From Chitinophagales bacterium (lineage in GTDB: Bacteria > Bacteroidota > Bacteroidia > Chitinophagales > Chitinophagaceae), in contig JAATGJ010000093.1 in assembly GCA_015654695.1 (NCBI GenBank), forward strand, positions 1 through 43,752: a DNA stretch of 43,752 bases, given 5' to 3'. Shown here piece by piece: positions 1 to 8,048 of the stretch; position 1 is the stretch's first letter; every line of letters begins with the position of its first letter. The notes below the pieces were generated by a model that saw only the letters and a program-made list of their open reading frames with translations, made no database searches and was not told where the DNA came from. Made by a program: the position numbers and the translations under genes.

Positions 1-1
1 C

Positions 2-58
2 CTTACCATGCAGCAGTTAAGTATTATGTTCGAAGGACGGCTGACCGCAATTTTATAA
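2..58 (+). CDS. 3' end of an upstream gene (partial)
   Basis: The frame starting at base 2 is open to a TAA at 56-58 and reads LTMQQLSIMFEGRLTAIL. It is followed 6 bases later by a strong hairpin at 65-106, as expected at the end of a transcript. Only 18 residues are visible, so the protein cannot be identified. The other two forward frames close almost at once or run into the palindrome. The call depends on position and on the hairpin alone. Confidence 0.35.
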   Translation, partial: LTMQQLSIMFEGRLTAIL

Positions 59-64
59 AAAAAT

Positions 65-106
65 CCCCTCTCTCTCTTGCGGCCTAGGCCGCAAGAGAGA
101 GAGGGG
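65..106. terminator. Perfect 42-bp palindrome, probable transcription terminator
   Basis: Both arms match completely around a central CCTAGG, with C4(TC)n at one end and (GA)nG4 at the other, so there is no unpaired loop. On the minus strand it is followed by a run of seven T; on the plus strand there is no T tract. It could end the gene stopping at 58 or act in both directions. A perfect palindrome of this length at the edge of an intergenic region is also a known site for assembly or cloning artefacts. Confidence 0.55.
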
Positions 107-150
107 TACAAGAACTTTGACACAGTTTACTTTACACTCCCTCGCTTTCT

Positions 151-429
151 TTGACTCTGCTACTTAACAGGTTGACAATTATTAAGAATAATTTTTTATT
201 AAGTTTCTTTGCCTGGATTTTATTACCTGGTATTGTATGTCTATTCGTTATTTATGAAGAGATATTAAACTTTACCAGCGATTCAGATATTGATGGAGGC
301 TATGAGGGAAACCGGGTACTTGATGGGTATATAATATCAGTAGCAATTTTACATTTGTTGAGCCTTTTTATTGGTTATATTCATTTTAGACTTACAATGA
401 AAAGTCAAAATGAACAAACCAGCGACTAA
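151..429 (+). CDS. Small predicted membrane protein, unknown
   Basis: This is a 92-residue frame with two hydrophobic segments, about residues 15-35 and 60-80, separated by an acidic stretch (SDSDIDGG). The hydrophilic tail ends in NEQTSD. No ATG occurs near the N-terminus; the frame uses TTG at 151 or TTG at 172. I do not recognise a family. Two well-spaced membrane helices and ordinary codon use make it plausible as a real small gene, but the weak start keeps confidence low. Confidence 0.4.
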   Translation: MTLLLNRLTIIKNNFLLSFFAWILLPGIVCLFVIYEEILNFTSDSDIDGGYEGNRVLDGYIISVAILHLLSLFIGYIHFRLTMKSQNEQTSD

Positions 430-520
430 TATTGGGCTTTGTCTATATGGTGTGCGGCGAATAAGCTATAATCGCGCTTGATTATCTACCTCTCCGCAAC
501 TTCCAGTTTTTCAGGTCTAC

Positions 521-541
521 TATATCGCTTGCAGCGATATA
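521..541. repeat. Hairpin in the 430-602 intergenic gap
   Basis: Nine-base arms (TATATCGCT / AGCGATATA) flank a 3-base loop, upstream of the MuiA-family gene. It is not followed by a T run, so an operator or mRNA leader element is as likely as a terminator. Nothing else was seen in the gap. Confidence 0.3.
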
Positions 542-602
542 AAATTCTGAACTAACAATATGCAATCCTCCTCTCCCCTGCATCTTCCCCTAAACAACTA
601 GT

Positions 603-2504
603 ATGAGAAGGAGTATATCCGTCTTGCTGGCCTGCCTGTATGGGTTCAGTAGTTTTTCACAAAAAGACAATCAGCAAGTTTCCAGTAAAATTGAAAAAGT
701 AACCGTATTCCTGCAGGGGGCGCAGGTAGAACGAAGTGCCAAACAAGCGCTGGTTGCCGGCAAATACAATATCGTCTTTGGAAGCATCTCGCCCAAAGTG
801 GATAAGCAAAGCATCCAGTTAAAAGCGGAAGGCAAACTCACGGTGTTATCCGTCACCCACCAGGTCAATTACCTGAAAGAACAACAGGTGCAGGAGGATA
901 TCAAACAACTGGAAACACAGAAAGAACAGTGGCTGGAAAAAGCGGCGATGGAAAAAAACATGAAGAATGTTTATAGCCAGGAAGAACAAATGCTATTAAA
1001 AAATCAAAGCATCAAAGGAGATGCGACATTAAAAGCCGTTGAACTAAAAGAAGCTGCCGACTTTCAGCGGCAGCGCCTTACTGAAATCTATCAGAAACTA
1101 CAGGACAATGACCACAACCTGAAAAAGATGGACCTGGAAGTACAGAAGATAAACAAGCAACTCATAGAACTAAATCAAAAGAAAGATCTTTCTACCAGCG
1201 AAGTGATAGTAGCCGTGGATGTTAAGGAAGCGATGACCGCCAACTTCCGGTTAAGCTACCTGGTAAAGCAATCTTCCTGGTTTCCTACCTATGATATACG
1301 GGTGCAGGATATCACCCAGCCGATCAGCCTGCAGATGAAAGCCAACATCAACCAGCAATCCGGTGAAGACTGGAAAGATGTAAAATTGTTTCTATCTACC
1401 GGTAACCCAAATGAGAACGGAACGAAACCAACTTTATCTCCCTGGTACCTGAGATATTACTACCCGGTTCTCACCAGCCAGATCCAGGTACGCGGCGCCA
1501 GCACTATATACGGCAACAGCGGCGGCCTGAGCCTGTATAATTCCGTTTCCGGAACTGTGCGTGATGAAAAAGGTCAGCCGGTAACCGGGGCATCTGTGAT
1601 AGCCAAAGGAACAGCGACGGGCACTACCACTGATGTCAACGGCAATTTCACGATGCAAATGCCTCCGGGTGGAAATACGCTGGTTGTTTCATCAGTTGGA
1701 TACAGCAGCCAGGAATTAACAGCTTCTACGGGCTATGCCAATGTATTTCTGAAAGAAAACACTATGCACCTGGATGAAGTAGTAGTCGTAGGTTATAGTA
1801 CCAGGAAAGAAGGATTAGATGATTCGTATGAATCGGTTAAAAGCTACAAAAATAAAAAAGAAGAAACAGCCATCAATACCACCACCGTTTACCAGCCTAC
1901 TACTACCATCTTTGAAATAGAAAATCCTTACTCTGTTCCCAATGATGGGAAATTATATACAGTGGATATCAACAATTATGAACTGAATGCCTTGTATGAA
2001 TATTACAGCGTTCCCAAGATAGATGCCAGCGCCTACCTGACTGCTAAAATAATAGACTGGCAGGAACTGAATCTTCTTCCCGGTGAAGCGAATCTTTTCT
2101 TTGAAGGAACTTATCTGGGTAATTCGCTGCTGGATGTACTGAATGCAGGTGATACGCTGAACATATCATTAGGAAAAGATAAAGGCGTGGTGGTGAAAAG
2201 AACACTGATGAAAGAATACAGTTCTAAAAAATTTCTCGGCAGCAATAAAACCGACAGCCGGCAATACGAGATACTGGTACGTAATAACAAACAACAACCT
2301 ATCAGGATCATCGTAGAAGACCAGTTCCCGGTTTCCACCAATAAAGATATTGAAGTGGATAAACTCTCGTATGAAGGCGGCAAACTGGACGATGATACTA
2401 AAAAAATAAACTGGGTTTTTTCTATTGACAGTAAAAAAGAAAATAAACTGCAGGTAGGCTACTCGGTAAAATACCCGAAGGATAAAACGCTGCAACTGGA
2501 TTAA
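603..2504 (+). CDS. MuiA-family protein (DUF4140/DUF4139) with a carboxypeptidase-regulatory-like insert
   Basis: The protein has 633 residues. It begins with a signal peptide (SVLLACLYGFSSFS), followed by a DUF4140-type domain (about 30-110; SKIEKVTVFLQGAQVER), a long charged coiled coil (about 95-200) and the DUF4139 beta-rich domain (about 215-630; LSYLVKQSSWFPTYDIR). Inside DUF4139, at about residues 316-400, is a carboxypeptidase-regulatory-like domain (SGTVRDEKGQPVTGASV, then TDVNGNF) ending in DEVVVVGYSTRK, the motif that precedes the plug in SusC/TonB-dependent receptors. The family is named after a mucoidy inhibitor, but its biochemical role is not established. It is probably periplasmic or surface-exposed. 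The insert makes the protein longer than a plain DUF4139 protein. ATG at 603 gives the signal peptide directly. It appears to be transcribed alone. Confidence 0.85.
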   Translation: MRRSISVLLACLYGFSSFSQKDNQQVSSKIEKVTVFLQGAQVERSAKQALVAGKYNIVFGSISPKVDKQSIQLKAEGKLTVLSVTHQVNYLKEQQVQEDIKQLETQKEQWLEKAAMEKNMKNVYSQEEQMLLKNQSIKGDATLKAVELKEAADFQRQRLTEIYQKLQDNDHNLKKMDLEVQKINKQLIELNQKKDLSTSEVIVAVDVKEAMTANFRLSYLVKQSSWFPTYDIRVQDITQPISLQMKANINQQSGEDWKDVKLFLSTGNPNENGTKPTLSPWYLRYYYPVLTSQIQVRGASTIYGNSGGLSLYNSVSGTVRDEKGQPVTGASVIAKGTATGTTTDVNGNFTMQMPPGGNTLVVSSVGYSSQELTASTGYANVFLKENTMHLDEVVVVGYSTRKEGLDDSYESVKSYKNKKEETAINTTTVYQPTTTIFEIENPYSVPNDGKLYTVDINNYELNALYEYYSVPKIDASAYLTAKIIDWQELNLLPGEANLFFEGTYLGNSLLDVLNAGDTLNISLGKDKGVVVKRTLMKEYSSKKFLGSNKTDSRQYEILVRNNKQQPIRIIVEDQFPVSTNKDIEVDKLSYEGGKLDDDTKKINWVFSIDSKKENKLQVGYSVKYPKDKTLQLD

Positions 2505-2566
2505 AAAGAATACGCCGTTTAAAAGATTTTTTGCCACGAAAACGGAGAGACGGGAAGGAACGGTAC

Positions 2567-2602
2567 ACGCCATGCCTCAAGGTATGGCGTACTTGTTTTT
2601 TA
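2567..2602 (+). terminator. Rho-independent terminator after the MuiA-family gene
   Basis: A 10-bp stem (ACGCCATGCC / GGTATGGCGT, one G-T pair) with a TCAA loop is followed by ACTTGTTTTTTA, 63 bases after the stop codon. Confidence 0.75.
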
Positions 2603-2700
2603 CCCCATTACTCAGGCTCTGAGAAACTCCGGTTTCGCAGTTTTACTTTGAACCGGGCGGATACACCCACTTTATACAACCAGGCCTTACTTATTGTTTT

Positions 2701-2930
2701 TTTCCAATTGATAAAAAAGAAATATCTTCTTCCTTTTTTGCAGGCATCTTCTATTTACCCGGCCTTATCCGTGATGATAAAGATAAAAATGCACCGGGTA
2801 TGAAAGCCGGTTTCGCCGGATGATAGGGAAAGGTTTAAATTTAAGAATGGGCGCTATCGCTGTAGTTGCAAAGGGGCAGGATGTAAAGATCAACCCGGCT
2901 CCCGGCATCAGTTATTCATTCAAATTTTAA
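2701..2930 (+). pseudogene. Decayed 3' end of an outer-membrane beta-barrel gene
   Basis: One frame reads FFAGIFYLPGLIRDDKDKN and then APGMKAGFAG before a TGA at 2821-2823. Shifting frame just past this point continues as IGKGLNLRMGAIAVVAKG and then INPAPGISYSFKF, ending with TAA at 2928-2930. The alternation of aromatic and glycine residues and the terminal phenylalanine are typical of outer-membrane barrels. The fragment has lost its N-terminal part and is frameshifted near 2820. The beta-barrel assignment is inference from composition and C-terminal signature. It may be the relic of a neighbour of the MuiA-family gene. A sequencing indel alone would not explain the missing 5' part. Confidence 0.45.
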
Positions 2931-2941
2931 AAAAAATAATC

Positions 2942-3643
2942 ATGAAAACAGGAAAAACAATTGGCTGGTTATTAATAGCAGGCGCTATTGGCGTATTTAT
3001 TCCCTACACCATTCTTACAATAATATTTGAATACCCTGATATTTTGAGGCAGGACACTGCAATCATCCTCACTAAATTTCATGAAGGAGGCGGCAAATTA
3101 ATCGGGACATGGTTTGCCTTTGCACTGATCGGGCTCCCATTATTACCCGCTTATATTCTTATAGGACAAAAGCTGGAAAACAAATCGGCATTGATCCGTG
3201 TAGCTACCACCATCGGCGTAGTGGGATTAATTGTTCAGATGATTGGCCTGTTGCGCTGGACATTTGTAGTGCCTGTTTTAGCCAATACGTTTGTAAGTTC
3301 AACCGATGAAACAACAAAGGCGGCAGCCATTGTTGCCTTTAAAACCATCCATCAATTTGCAGGTGTCATACTGGGCGAGCATTTAGGGCAATTGTTTACC
3401 ATCGCCTGGACGGTCATGATTTCCCTGTCATTTGCGAAATTAAAACTGTTTCCTAAATGGATAAACTGGCTTGGCTTTATTAGCTCGTTCATTTATTTGC
3501 TGGCGCAGGCCGAATTATTTGAAACAGTTATACATGGCTTCCCGGTCTGGGATATGGCGGGGTTTATTGGCAGTACACTCTGGCTGATCTGGCTTTTAAT
3601 CATTGGCATTAAATTTCTGAAACTAAAAACATCACTTGCTTAA
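2942..3643 (+). CDS. DUF4386-type integral membrane protein
   Basis: The protein has 233 residues with about six hydrophobic helices: roughly 8-28, 58-78, 88-110, 140-160, 172-190 and 205-225. The N-terminal GWLLIAGAIGVFIPYTIL, the central RWTFVVPVLAN, and the WLGFISSFIYLLAQAELFE near the C-terminus fit the DUF4386 family, whose function is unknown. ATG at 2942 is supported by an A-rich leader. The next gene starts 13 bases after the stop, so the two are probably co-transcribed. Confidence 0.65.
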   Translation: MKTGKTIGWLLIAGAIGVFIPYTILTIIFEYPDILRQDTAIILTKFHEGGGKLIGTWFAFALIGLPLLPAYILIGQKLENKSALIRVATTIGVVGLIVQMIGLLRWTFVVPVLANTFVSSTDETTKAAAIVAFKTIHQFAGVILGEHLGQLFTIAWTVMISLSFAKLKLFPKWINWLGFISSFIYLLAQAELFETVIHGFPVWDMAGFIGSTLWLIWLLIIGIKFLKLKTSLA

Positions 3644-3655
3644 ATCAATTTACAC

Positions 3656-4126
3656 ATGGCCATTAAAATAATTTTCCTGTTTACGCTGCTGGCTTACAGT
3701 ATTATTGTAAGCCAGTCTTTCATGTACATTCTTGCATTAAAGGATGTACAGCTTACTCTCGAAGCCGGCCCTTATACTGAATTACGGAAACTGATAGACG
3801 CCAGTATGAGAGGCAACTTTAAGTATGTGGTATATGCCGCATTGCTTACCAGTCTCTTGCTTGTACTTTCAACAATTAAAAATCCCGATAGCCTACTATT
3901 TATTACAGCCGCTATTGCATTTGTTGCTTTAATTGCAGACACATTACTCACCGTAAAAGGCAACCTGCCCGTTAATGATATAATTAACTCCTGGTCTTCC
4001 GATAACGCCCCGGCAAATTGGAAGGATTACAGGGCAAAGTGGTTCACTATTTTTCAATATCGCCAGATTGCCAATATAACCGGCTTTGTAAGCTTGTTGA
4101 TTGGCGCCGTATTCGGGTTAAAATAA
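3656..4126 (+). CDS. Four-helix membrane protein, DUF1772-like
   Basis: The protein has 156 residues and four predicted helices, about 3-25, 58-75, 80-100 and 137-155. Between helices 3 and 4 lies KGNLPVNDIINSW, then W-K-D-Y-R-x-K-W and Y-R-Q. This resembles the N-x-P-x-N ... W ... R-x-x-W pattern of DUF1772 (anthrone-oxygenase-like) proteins. The family call is tentative because only the pattern, not overall similarity, could be judged. It is located 13 bases behind the DUF4386 gene, which suggests a two-gene membrane unit. Confidence 0.5.
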   Translation: MAIKIIFLFTLLAYSIIVSQSFMYILALKDVQLTLEAGPYTELRKLIDASMRGNFKYVVYAALLTSLLLVLSTIKNPDSLLFITAAIAFVALIADTLLTVKGNLPVNDIINSWSSDNAPANWKDYRAKWFTIFQYRQIANITGFVSLLIGAVFGLK

Positions 4127-4233
4127 ACGGAATAGGTAGTATGATTTGTCTATAGCGCATCAGCCATTTGAAACGATATAATGCCGGAATAAAAAATAAG
4201 CAATTCGATATTTTTATCAGAAATTTAATTCTC

Positions 4234-6081
4234 ATGAAAAAAATCATACTTCTTGTTATCTTTTTTGTCAGCCAGTTTACAATACTCTTTGCACAAACAG
4301 ATACCGTTATTTCTATAACCAAAAAAAGCTATAGGATCCCTATGAGGGATGGAGTGAGACTTTTTACCATAGCGCTTTACCCTGCAAATTATACAAAGCA
4401 GGTACCCATACTGATAGAGCGTACCCCGTATGGCACCGATTTACCGATACAGGAAGACTCTTCATTGAGTATTGACAAGTTGCCGTCTTATTACAGCATT
4501 TTGCTTAAAGAAGGTTATATTTTAGTCTTCCAGGATATGCGGGGGAAATTTAAAAGCGAAGGTAGTTTTGAAATGAACCGCCCTCTTTATCATCTCACAG
4601 ATAAGACAAGAACAGATGAAAGTACGGATGCCTGGGATACTGTTGACTGGTTGATAAAAAATACAACAAACAATAATGGCAAGGCAGGGATATTCGGTAT
4701 TTCTTATCCCGGGTACCTGGCATTGGATGCAGTCGTTGATCCGCATCCTGCATTAAAGGCAAGTTCACCCCAGGCATCCCCGGCTGATATGTTTTTAGGA
4801 GATGATTTTCATCACAATGGCGCTTTCCGGTTAAGTTATGGGTTTGAATACAGTTACCTGGTAGAGAATGCCAAAGAAGCCAACAGTTTTTTTCCATTTC
4901 CGAAATATGACTTGTTTGATTGGTATTTAAAACTGGGGCCGCTAAAAAATGTAAATGAAAAATATTTCAACAACAAACTTCCTGCATGGAACGATTTTGC
5001 AAAGCATCCTGATTATGATGCTTTCTGGAAAAAGCAATCAGCCCTGACCAGTATTCATACCACGCAAATACCAACACTGCATGTGGGTGGTTATTATGAC
5101 CAGGAAGACCTGAATGGACCACAAATAATGTATGCCCAGCTTGAAAAGAAAGACAGTTTCAACCGCAATTATATTGTACTTGGACCCTGGAACCACGGGC
5201 AATGGGCAAGTGCAAAAGCCGACAGTTTAGGAAAAATAGATTTTGAAAGCAAAACAGCAATATGGTACCAGGCGCTGCAAAAGCAATGGTTTGATTATTG
5301 GTTGAAAGGGATGGGTGATGGCAAATTTGCAGAAGCTAACTGTTTTCAAACAGGAACTAATACATGGAAAACGTATTCTAGCTGGCCGCCAAAAAATACT
5401 GAAATAAAAAAACTATATGCTAATGCCAACCATACAGCCGGCTTTGCGAAACCCAGCAGTAGTAAAGCATCGGTAAGTTATGTAAGTGACCCGGCAACGC
5501 CAGTTCCTTACCGCAGCCTGCCCATCGAAGCCACTTATGGCCCAGGCAGCCGCTGGGAATCCTGGCATGTAGAAGACCAGCGTTTTGTAAGTTCAAGACC
5601 TGATGTGGTAAGCTTTACCGCCGACAGTTTAAAAGAAGATATGACCATCACCGGGAAAATCACGGCACATCTTTTTGCAAGCACTACTGCTACTGATGCT
5701 GATTTTGTAGTTAAGCTGATTGATATGTACCCGGATATTGATAGCAAAAATAAATTAATGAGCGGTTATCAGTTACCGGTAGCCATGGAAGTTTTCAGGG
5801 GGCGTTTCAGGAAGAGTTTTGAGAGACCAGCACCGCTGACACCGAATAAGCCGGAAGAGTTTATCATTGACCTGCACGATATTAATCATACTTTCTTAAA
5901 AGGTCATCACCTGATGATACAGGTGCAGAGCACGTGGTTTCCCATTATTGACAGGAACCCGCAACAATATGTTTCCAATATTTTTGAAGCTAAAGAAAGT
6001 GATTTCATAAAGGCAATACATACTATATACTGTAATAGCCAGTATCCTACTTATATTGAGCTGCCTGTAATGAAAGAATAA
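4234..6081 (+). CDS. Secreted CocE/NonD-family (S15-like) alpha/beta hydrolase
   Basis: With ATG at 4234 the protein has 615 residues and a clear signal peptide (IILLVIFFVSQFTILFAQ). An upstream in-frame TTG at 4168 would bury it, so 4234 is preferred. The N-terminal region reads YRIPMRDGVRLFT and then RTPYGTD, as in the X-Pro dipeptidyl-peptidase/CocE family. The likely catalytic residues are Ser157 in GISYPGYL, Asp289 (or Asp292) in GGYYDQED, and His321 in GPWNHGQW. The C-terminal third, from about residue 385, is a jelly-roll typical of PepX_C. Family members hydrolyse acyl esters, amides or Xaa-Pro peptides; the substrate cannot be told from the sequence. Export implies action in the periplasm or outside the cell. 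Confidence 0.85.
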   Translation: MKKIILLVIFFVSQFTILFAQTDTVISITKKSYRIPMRDGVRLFTIALYPANYTKQVPILIERTPYGTDLPIQEDSSLSIDKLPSYYSILLKEGYILVFQDMRGKFKSEGSFEMNRPLYHLTDKTRTDESTDAWDTVDWLIKNTTNNNGKAGIFGISYPGYLALDAVVDPHPALKASSPQASPADMFLGDDFHHNGAFRLSYGFEYSYLVENAKEANSFFPFPKYDLFDWYLKLGPLKNVNEKYFNNKLPAWNDFAKHPDYDAFWKKQSALTSIHTTQIPTLHVGGYYDQEDLNGPQIMYAQLEKKDSFNRNYIVLGPWNHGQWASAKADSLGKIDFESKTAIWYQALQKQWFDYWLKGMGDGKFAEANCFQTGTNTWKTYSSWPPKNTEIKKLYANANHTAGFAKPSSSKASVSYVSDPATPVPYRSLPIEATYGPGSRWESWHVEDQRFVSSRPDVVSFTADSLKEDMTITGKITAHLFASTTATDADFVVKLIDMYPDIDSKNKLMSGYQLPVAMEVFRGRFRKSFERPAPLTPNKPEEFIIDLHDINHTFLKGHHLMIQVQSTWFPIIDRNPQQYVSNIFEAKESDFIKAIHTIYCNSQYPTYIELPVMKE

Positions 6082-6183
6082 AAATTCTTTTAACCCTGCT
6101 GTTAACCGGCTGACCTTCAGCCCTGCAAAACTTCGGATTTTACAGTTTTATTTTGCCGCCTGTGGCGCCCCATAAAAAACGAA

Positions 6184-6220
6184 CCGGACAAATCCGGAAT
6201 TGAATTCCGGATTTGTCCGG
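6184..6220. repeat. 37-bp palindrome, left flank of the DUF4143 ATPase gene
   Basis: The arms CCGGACAAATCCGGAATT and AATTCCGGATTTGTCCGG pair perfectly around a single G at 6202. The element ends 20 bases before the ATPase start codon, so it lies in the promoter or leader. A near-identical copy sits downstream at 7461-7493. Confidence 0.75.
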
Positions 6221-6240
6221 AATATTTTTACCTTTATTCC

Positions 6241-7392
6241 ATGATAAAACGCATAGCCGAAGCAAGATTGAAAAAATTAGCTTCCGCATTCCGCAGTGTA
6301 GCCGTAGTAGGCCCGAGGCAAAGTGGCAAGACCACACTTTGCAGGCTGGTATTCCCTGGCAAACCCTATATTTCATTAGAAAATCCCGATACACTGGAGT
6401 TTGCGCAAACAGATCCGAGGGGTTTCCTGGCACAGTTTAAAAAAGGCGCTATACTGGATGAAGCGCAGAAAGCCCCGCATCTTTTTTCCTACCTGCAGCA
6501 GGTACTCGATGAAACAAAGAAAAAAGGATTGTTTATTCTGACTGGCTCTAATAATTTCCTGTTGCAGGAAAATATTACTCAAACATTGTCCGGCAGGATA
6601 GCCTATCTGCAGCTTCTGCCGCTTTCATTACAGGAATTAAAAAACAGCAAAAAAATAAAAGCAGACTACGGATGGCATATCATAACTGGCGGCTATCCCG
6701 AAGTGATCGCAAAAAAAATAGCGCCTGCGGACTGGTACGCCGGATATTTGAATACCTACGTGGAAAGAGATGTCCGCCAGTTAAAAAATATCAGCAACCT
6801 GTCACAGTTCAGCAAACTGCTCCGGCTATGCGCAGGGCGAACAGGCCAGATACTCAATATGACCTCGCTGGGCAATGATTGCGGCATTGATCAGAAAACA
6901 GTGACAGCGTGGCTGGCGATTTTGCAAAGCAGCTTTATTATTTACCTGTTAAAACCTTACCATAATAATTTCAATAAACGCATTATCAAATCCCCCAAAC
7001 TATATTTTTATGATACGGGGATTGCGTGTTCATTACTTGGCATCAGCAATGCCAGGCAAATTTCCACACATGCTGCTAAAGGCCCGCTATTTGAAAACAT
7101 GATACTTAGCGAGCTGCTGAAAGAACGCCTGAACAAAGGCCTGCAGGACAATCTTTATTACTGGAGGGATAAAACAGGAAACGAAGTGGATATAGTAGCT
7201 GACCGTGCCGGCAAACTGGCTGTAATGGAGTTGAAAGCAGGGCAGACAATTTCCCCTGATTTTTTTAAAGGGCTTGACTATTTTTCTTCCCTTTATAAAA
7301 AAACTGCCGGCAAGCTATTGATCTATGGCGGAAAAGAGAAACAAAAAAGAAGTAATGGCATTGTAGTAACTCCCTGGAATGAATTAATATGA
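6241..7392 (+). CDS. AAA ATPase with DUF4143 domain
   Basis: The protein has 383 residues. The N-terminal AAA_14 domain carries a Walker A motif at about 24-31 (GPRQSGKTT), a Walker B-like AILDEAQKAP at about 71-80 and a sensor region (LTGSNNFLL at about 100-108). The C-terminal half is DUF4143, including GPLFENMILSELLK and then YYWRDKTGNEVDIVAD, which resembles the E...D/E-x-K core of a restriction-type nuclease fold (EVDIV ... VMELKAG). This architecture is common and of unsettled function in bacteria and archaea. ATG at 6241 is the first methionine. The gene stands alone and is bracketed by two copies of one palindrome, which suggests autoregulation or a mobile unit. Confidence 0.85.
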   Translation: MIKRIAEARLKKLASAFRSVAVVGPRQSGKTTLCRLVFPGKPYISLENPDTLEFAQTDPRGFLAQFKKGAILDEAQKAPHLFSYLQQVLDETKKKGLFILTGSNNFLLQENITQTLSGRIAYLQLLPLSLQELKNSKKIKADYGWHIITGGYPEVIAKKIAPADWYAGYLNTYVERDVRQLKNISNLSQFSKLLRLCAGRTGQILNMTSLGNDCGIDQKTVTAWLAILQSSFIIYLLKPYHNNFNKRIIKSPKLYFYDTGIACSLLGISNARQISTHAAKGPLFENMILSELLKERLNKGLQDNLYYWRDKTGNEVDIVADRAGKLAVMELKAGQTISPDFFKGLDYFSSLYKKTAGKLLIYGGKEKQKRSNGIVVTPWNELI

Positions 7393-7460
7393 CAGGTTAG
7401 TATCACTTACGGAAATAAAAAGATATTACTCTTTTATTATACCCGCGGACAAAAAAAACA

Positions 7461-7493
7461 GGACAAATCCGGAATTGGATTCCGGATTTGTCC
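7461..7493. repeat. 33-bp palindrome, right flank of the ATPase gene
   Basis: The arms GGACAAATCCGGAAT and ATTCCGGATTTGTCC flank a TGG centre. They match the arms of the 6184-6220 element base for base. The element lies between the ATPase stop and the GNAT start and overlaps the region where a -33 box would fall for the promoter at 7513. Confidence 0.75.
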
Positions 7494-7512
7494 ATCATAC
7501 ATTACCCTTTAA

Positions 7513-7520
7513 TAACTTTG
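7513..7520 (+). promoter_or_regulatory. TAnnTTTG -7 box of the GNAT gene
   Basis: TAACTTTG matches the Bacteroidota -7 consensus exactly. A TTTG at 7487-7490, inside the palindrome, lies 22 bases upstream and could serve as the -33 element. The box ends only 4 bases before the ATG at 7525, which predicts an almost leaderless mRNA. Confidence 0.5.
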
Positions 7521-7524
7521 AGCC

Positions 7525-8013
7525 ATGAACATACCTATCCGGTCCATTCAACCAGCCGACAATCCATTTCTTGCAAAAATTGTAAAAGACACACTGGCAG
7601 AATTTGGCGCCAATCATCCCGGCACTGTTTATTATGATCCCACTACGGATGCTTTATATGAGTTATTTCAAACAAAAAGAGCCGCCTATTTTGTAGCAGA
7701 AATCAATAATAAAATTGTTGGCGGTGGTGGCATTTATCCCACCGAAGGTTTACCTGCCGATACCTGCGAACTGGTAAAAATGTATTTATTACCACAGGCC
7801 CGTGGTACAGGACTTGGCAGAACATTGATAGAAAGAAGCATTGATTTTGCTAAAGAAGCCGGTTATAAAAATGTTTACCTTGAAAGTATGCTTGAATTGA
7901 AACAGGCGCTGAAAGTATATGCGAAATTCGGCTTTGAGTATTTGAAAGGACCGATGGGCAACAGTGGTCACACTGGTTGCAGTTTGTGGATGCTGAAAAA
8001 GCTGAATGATTAA
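7525..8013 (+). CDS. GNAT-family N-acetyltransferase
   Basis: The protein has 162 residues, the usual size for a single GNAT domain. It opens with IPIRSIQPADNPFLAKIV, typical of the first strand and helix. The acetyl-CoA-binding motif A is LLPQARGTGLGRTLIERS (Q-x-x-G-x-G), followed by AGYKNVYLES and the C-terminal KVYAKFGFEYL. The acceptor substrate cannot be predicted. The preceding palindrome and the exact TAnnTTTG box suggest its own promoter. Confidence 0.88.
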   Translation: MNIPIRSIQPADNPFLAKIVKDTLAEFGANHPGTVYYDPTTDALYELFQTKRAAYFVAEINNKIVGGGGIYPTEGLPADTCELVKMYLLPQARGTGLGRTLIERSIDFAKEAGYKNVYLESMLELKQALKVYAKFGFEYLKGPMGNSGHTGCSLWMLKKLND

Positions 8014-8048
8014 AATGGTTATACCTTAAAAAAGTTCACACTTTTTCT

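Noticed and set aside
2531-2803. 90-codon plus-strand frame after the MuiA-family gene
   Set aside because: It crosses a terminator hairpin and overlaps the barrel-gene remnant in another frame; its composition is not protein-like.
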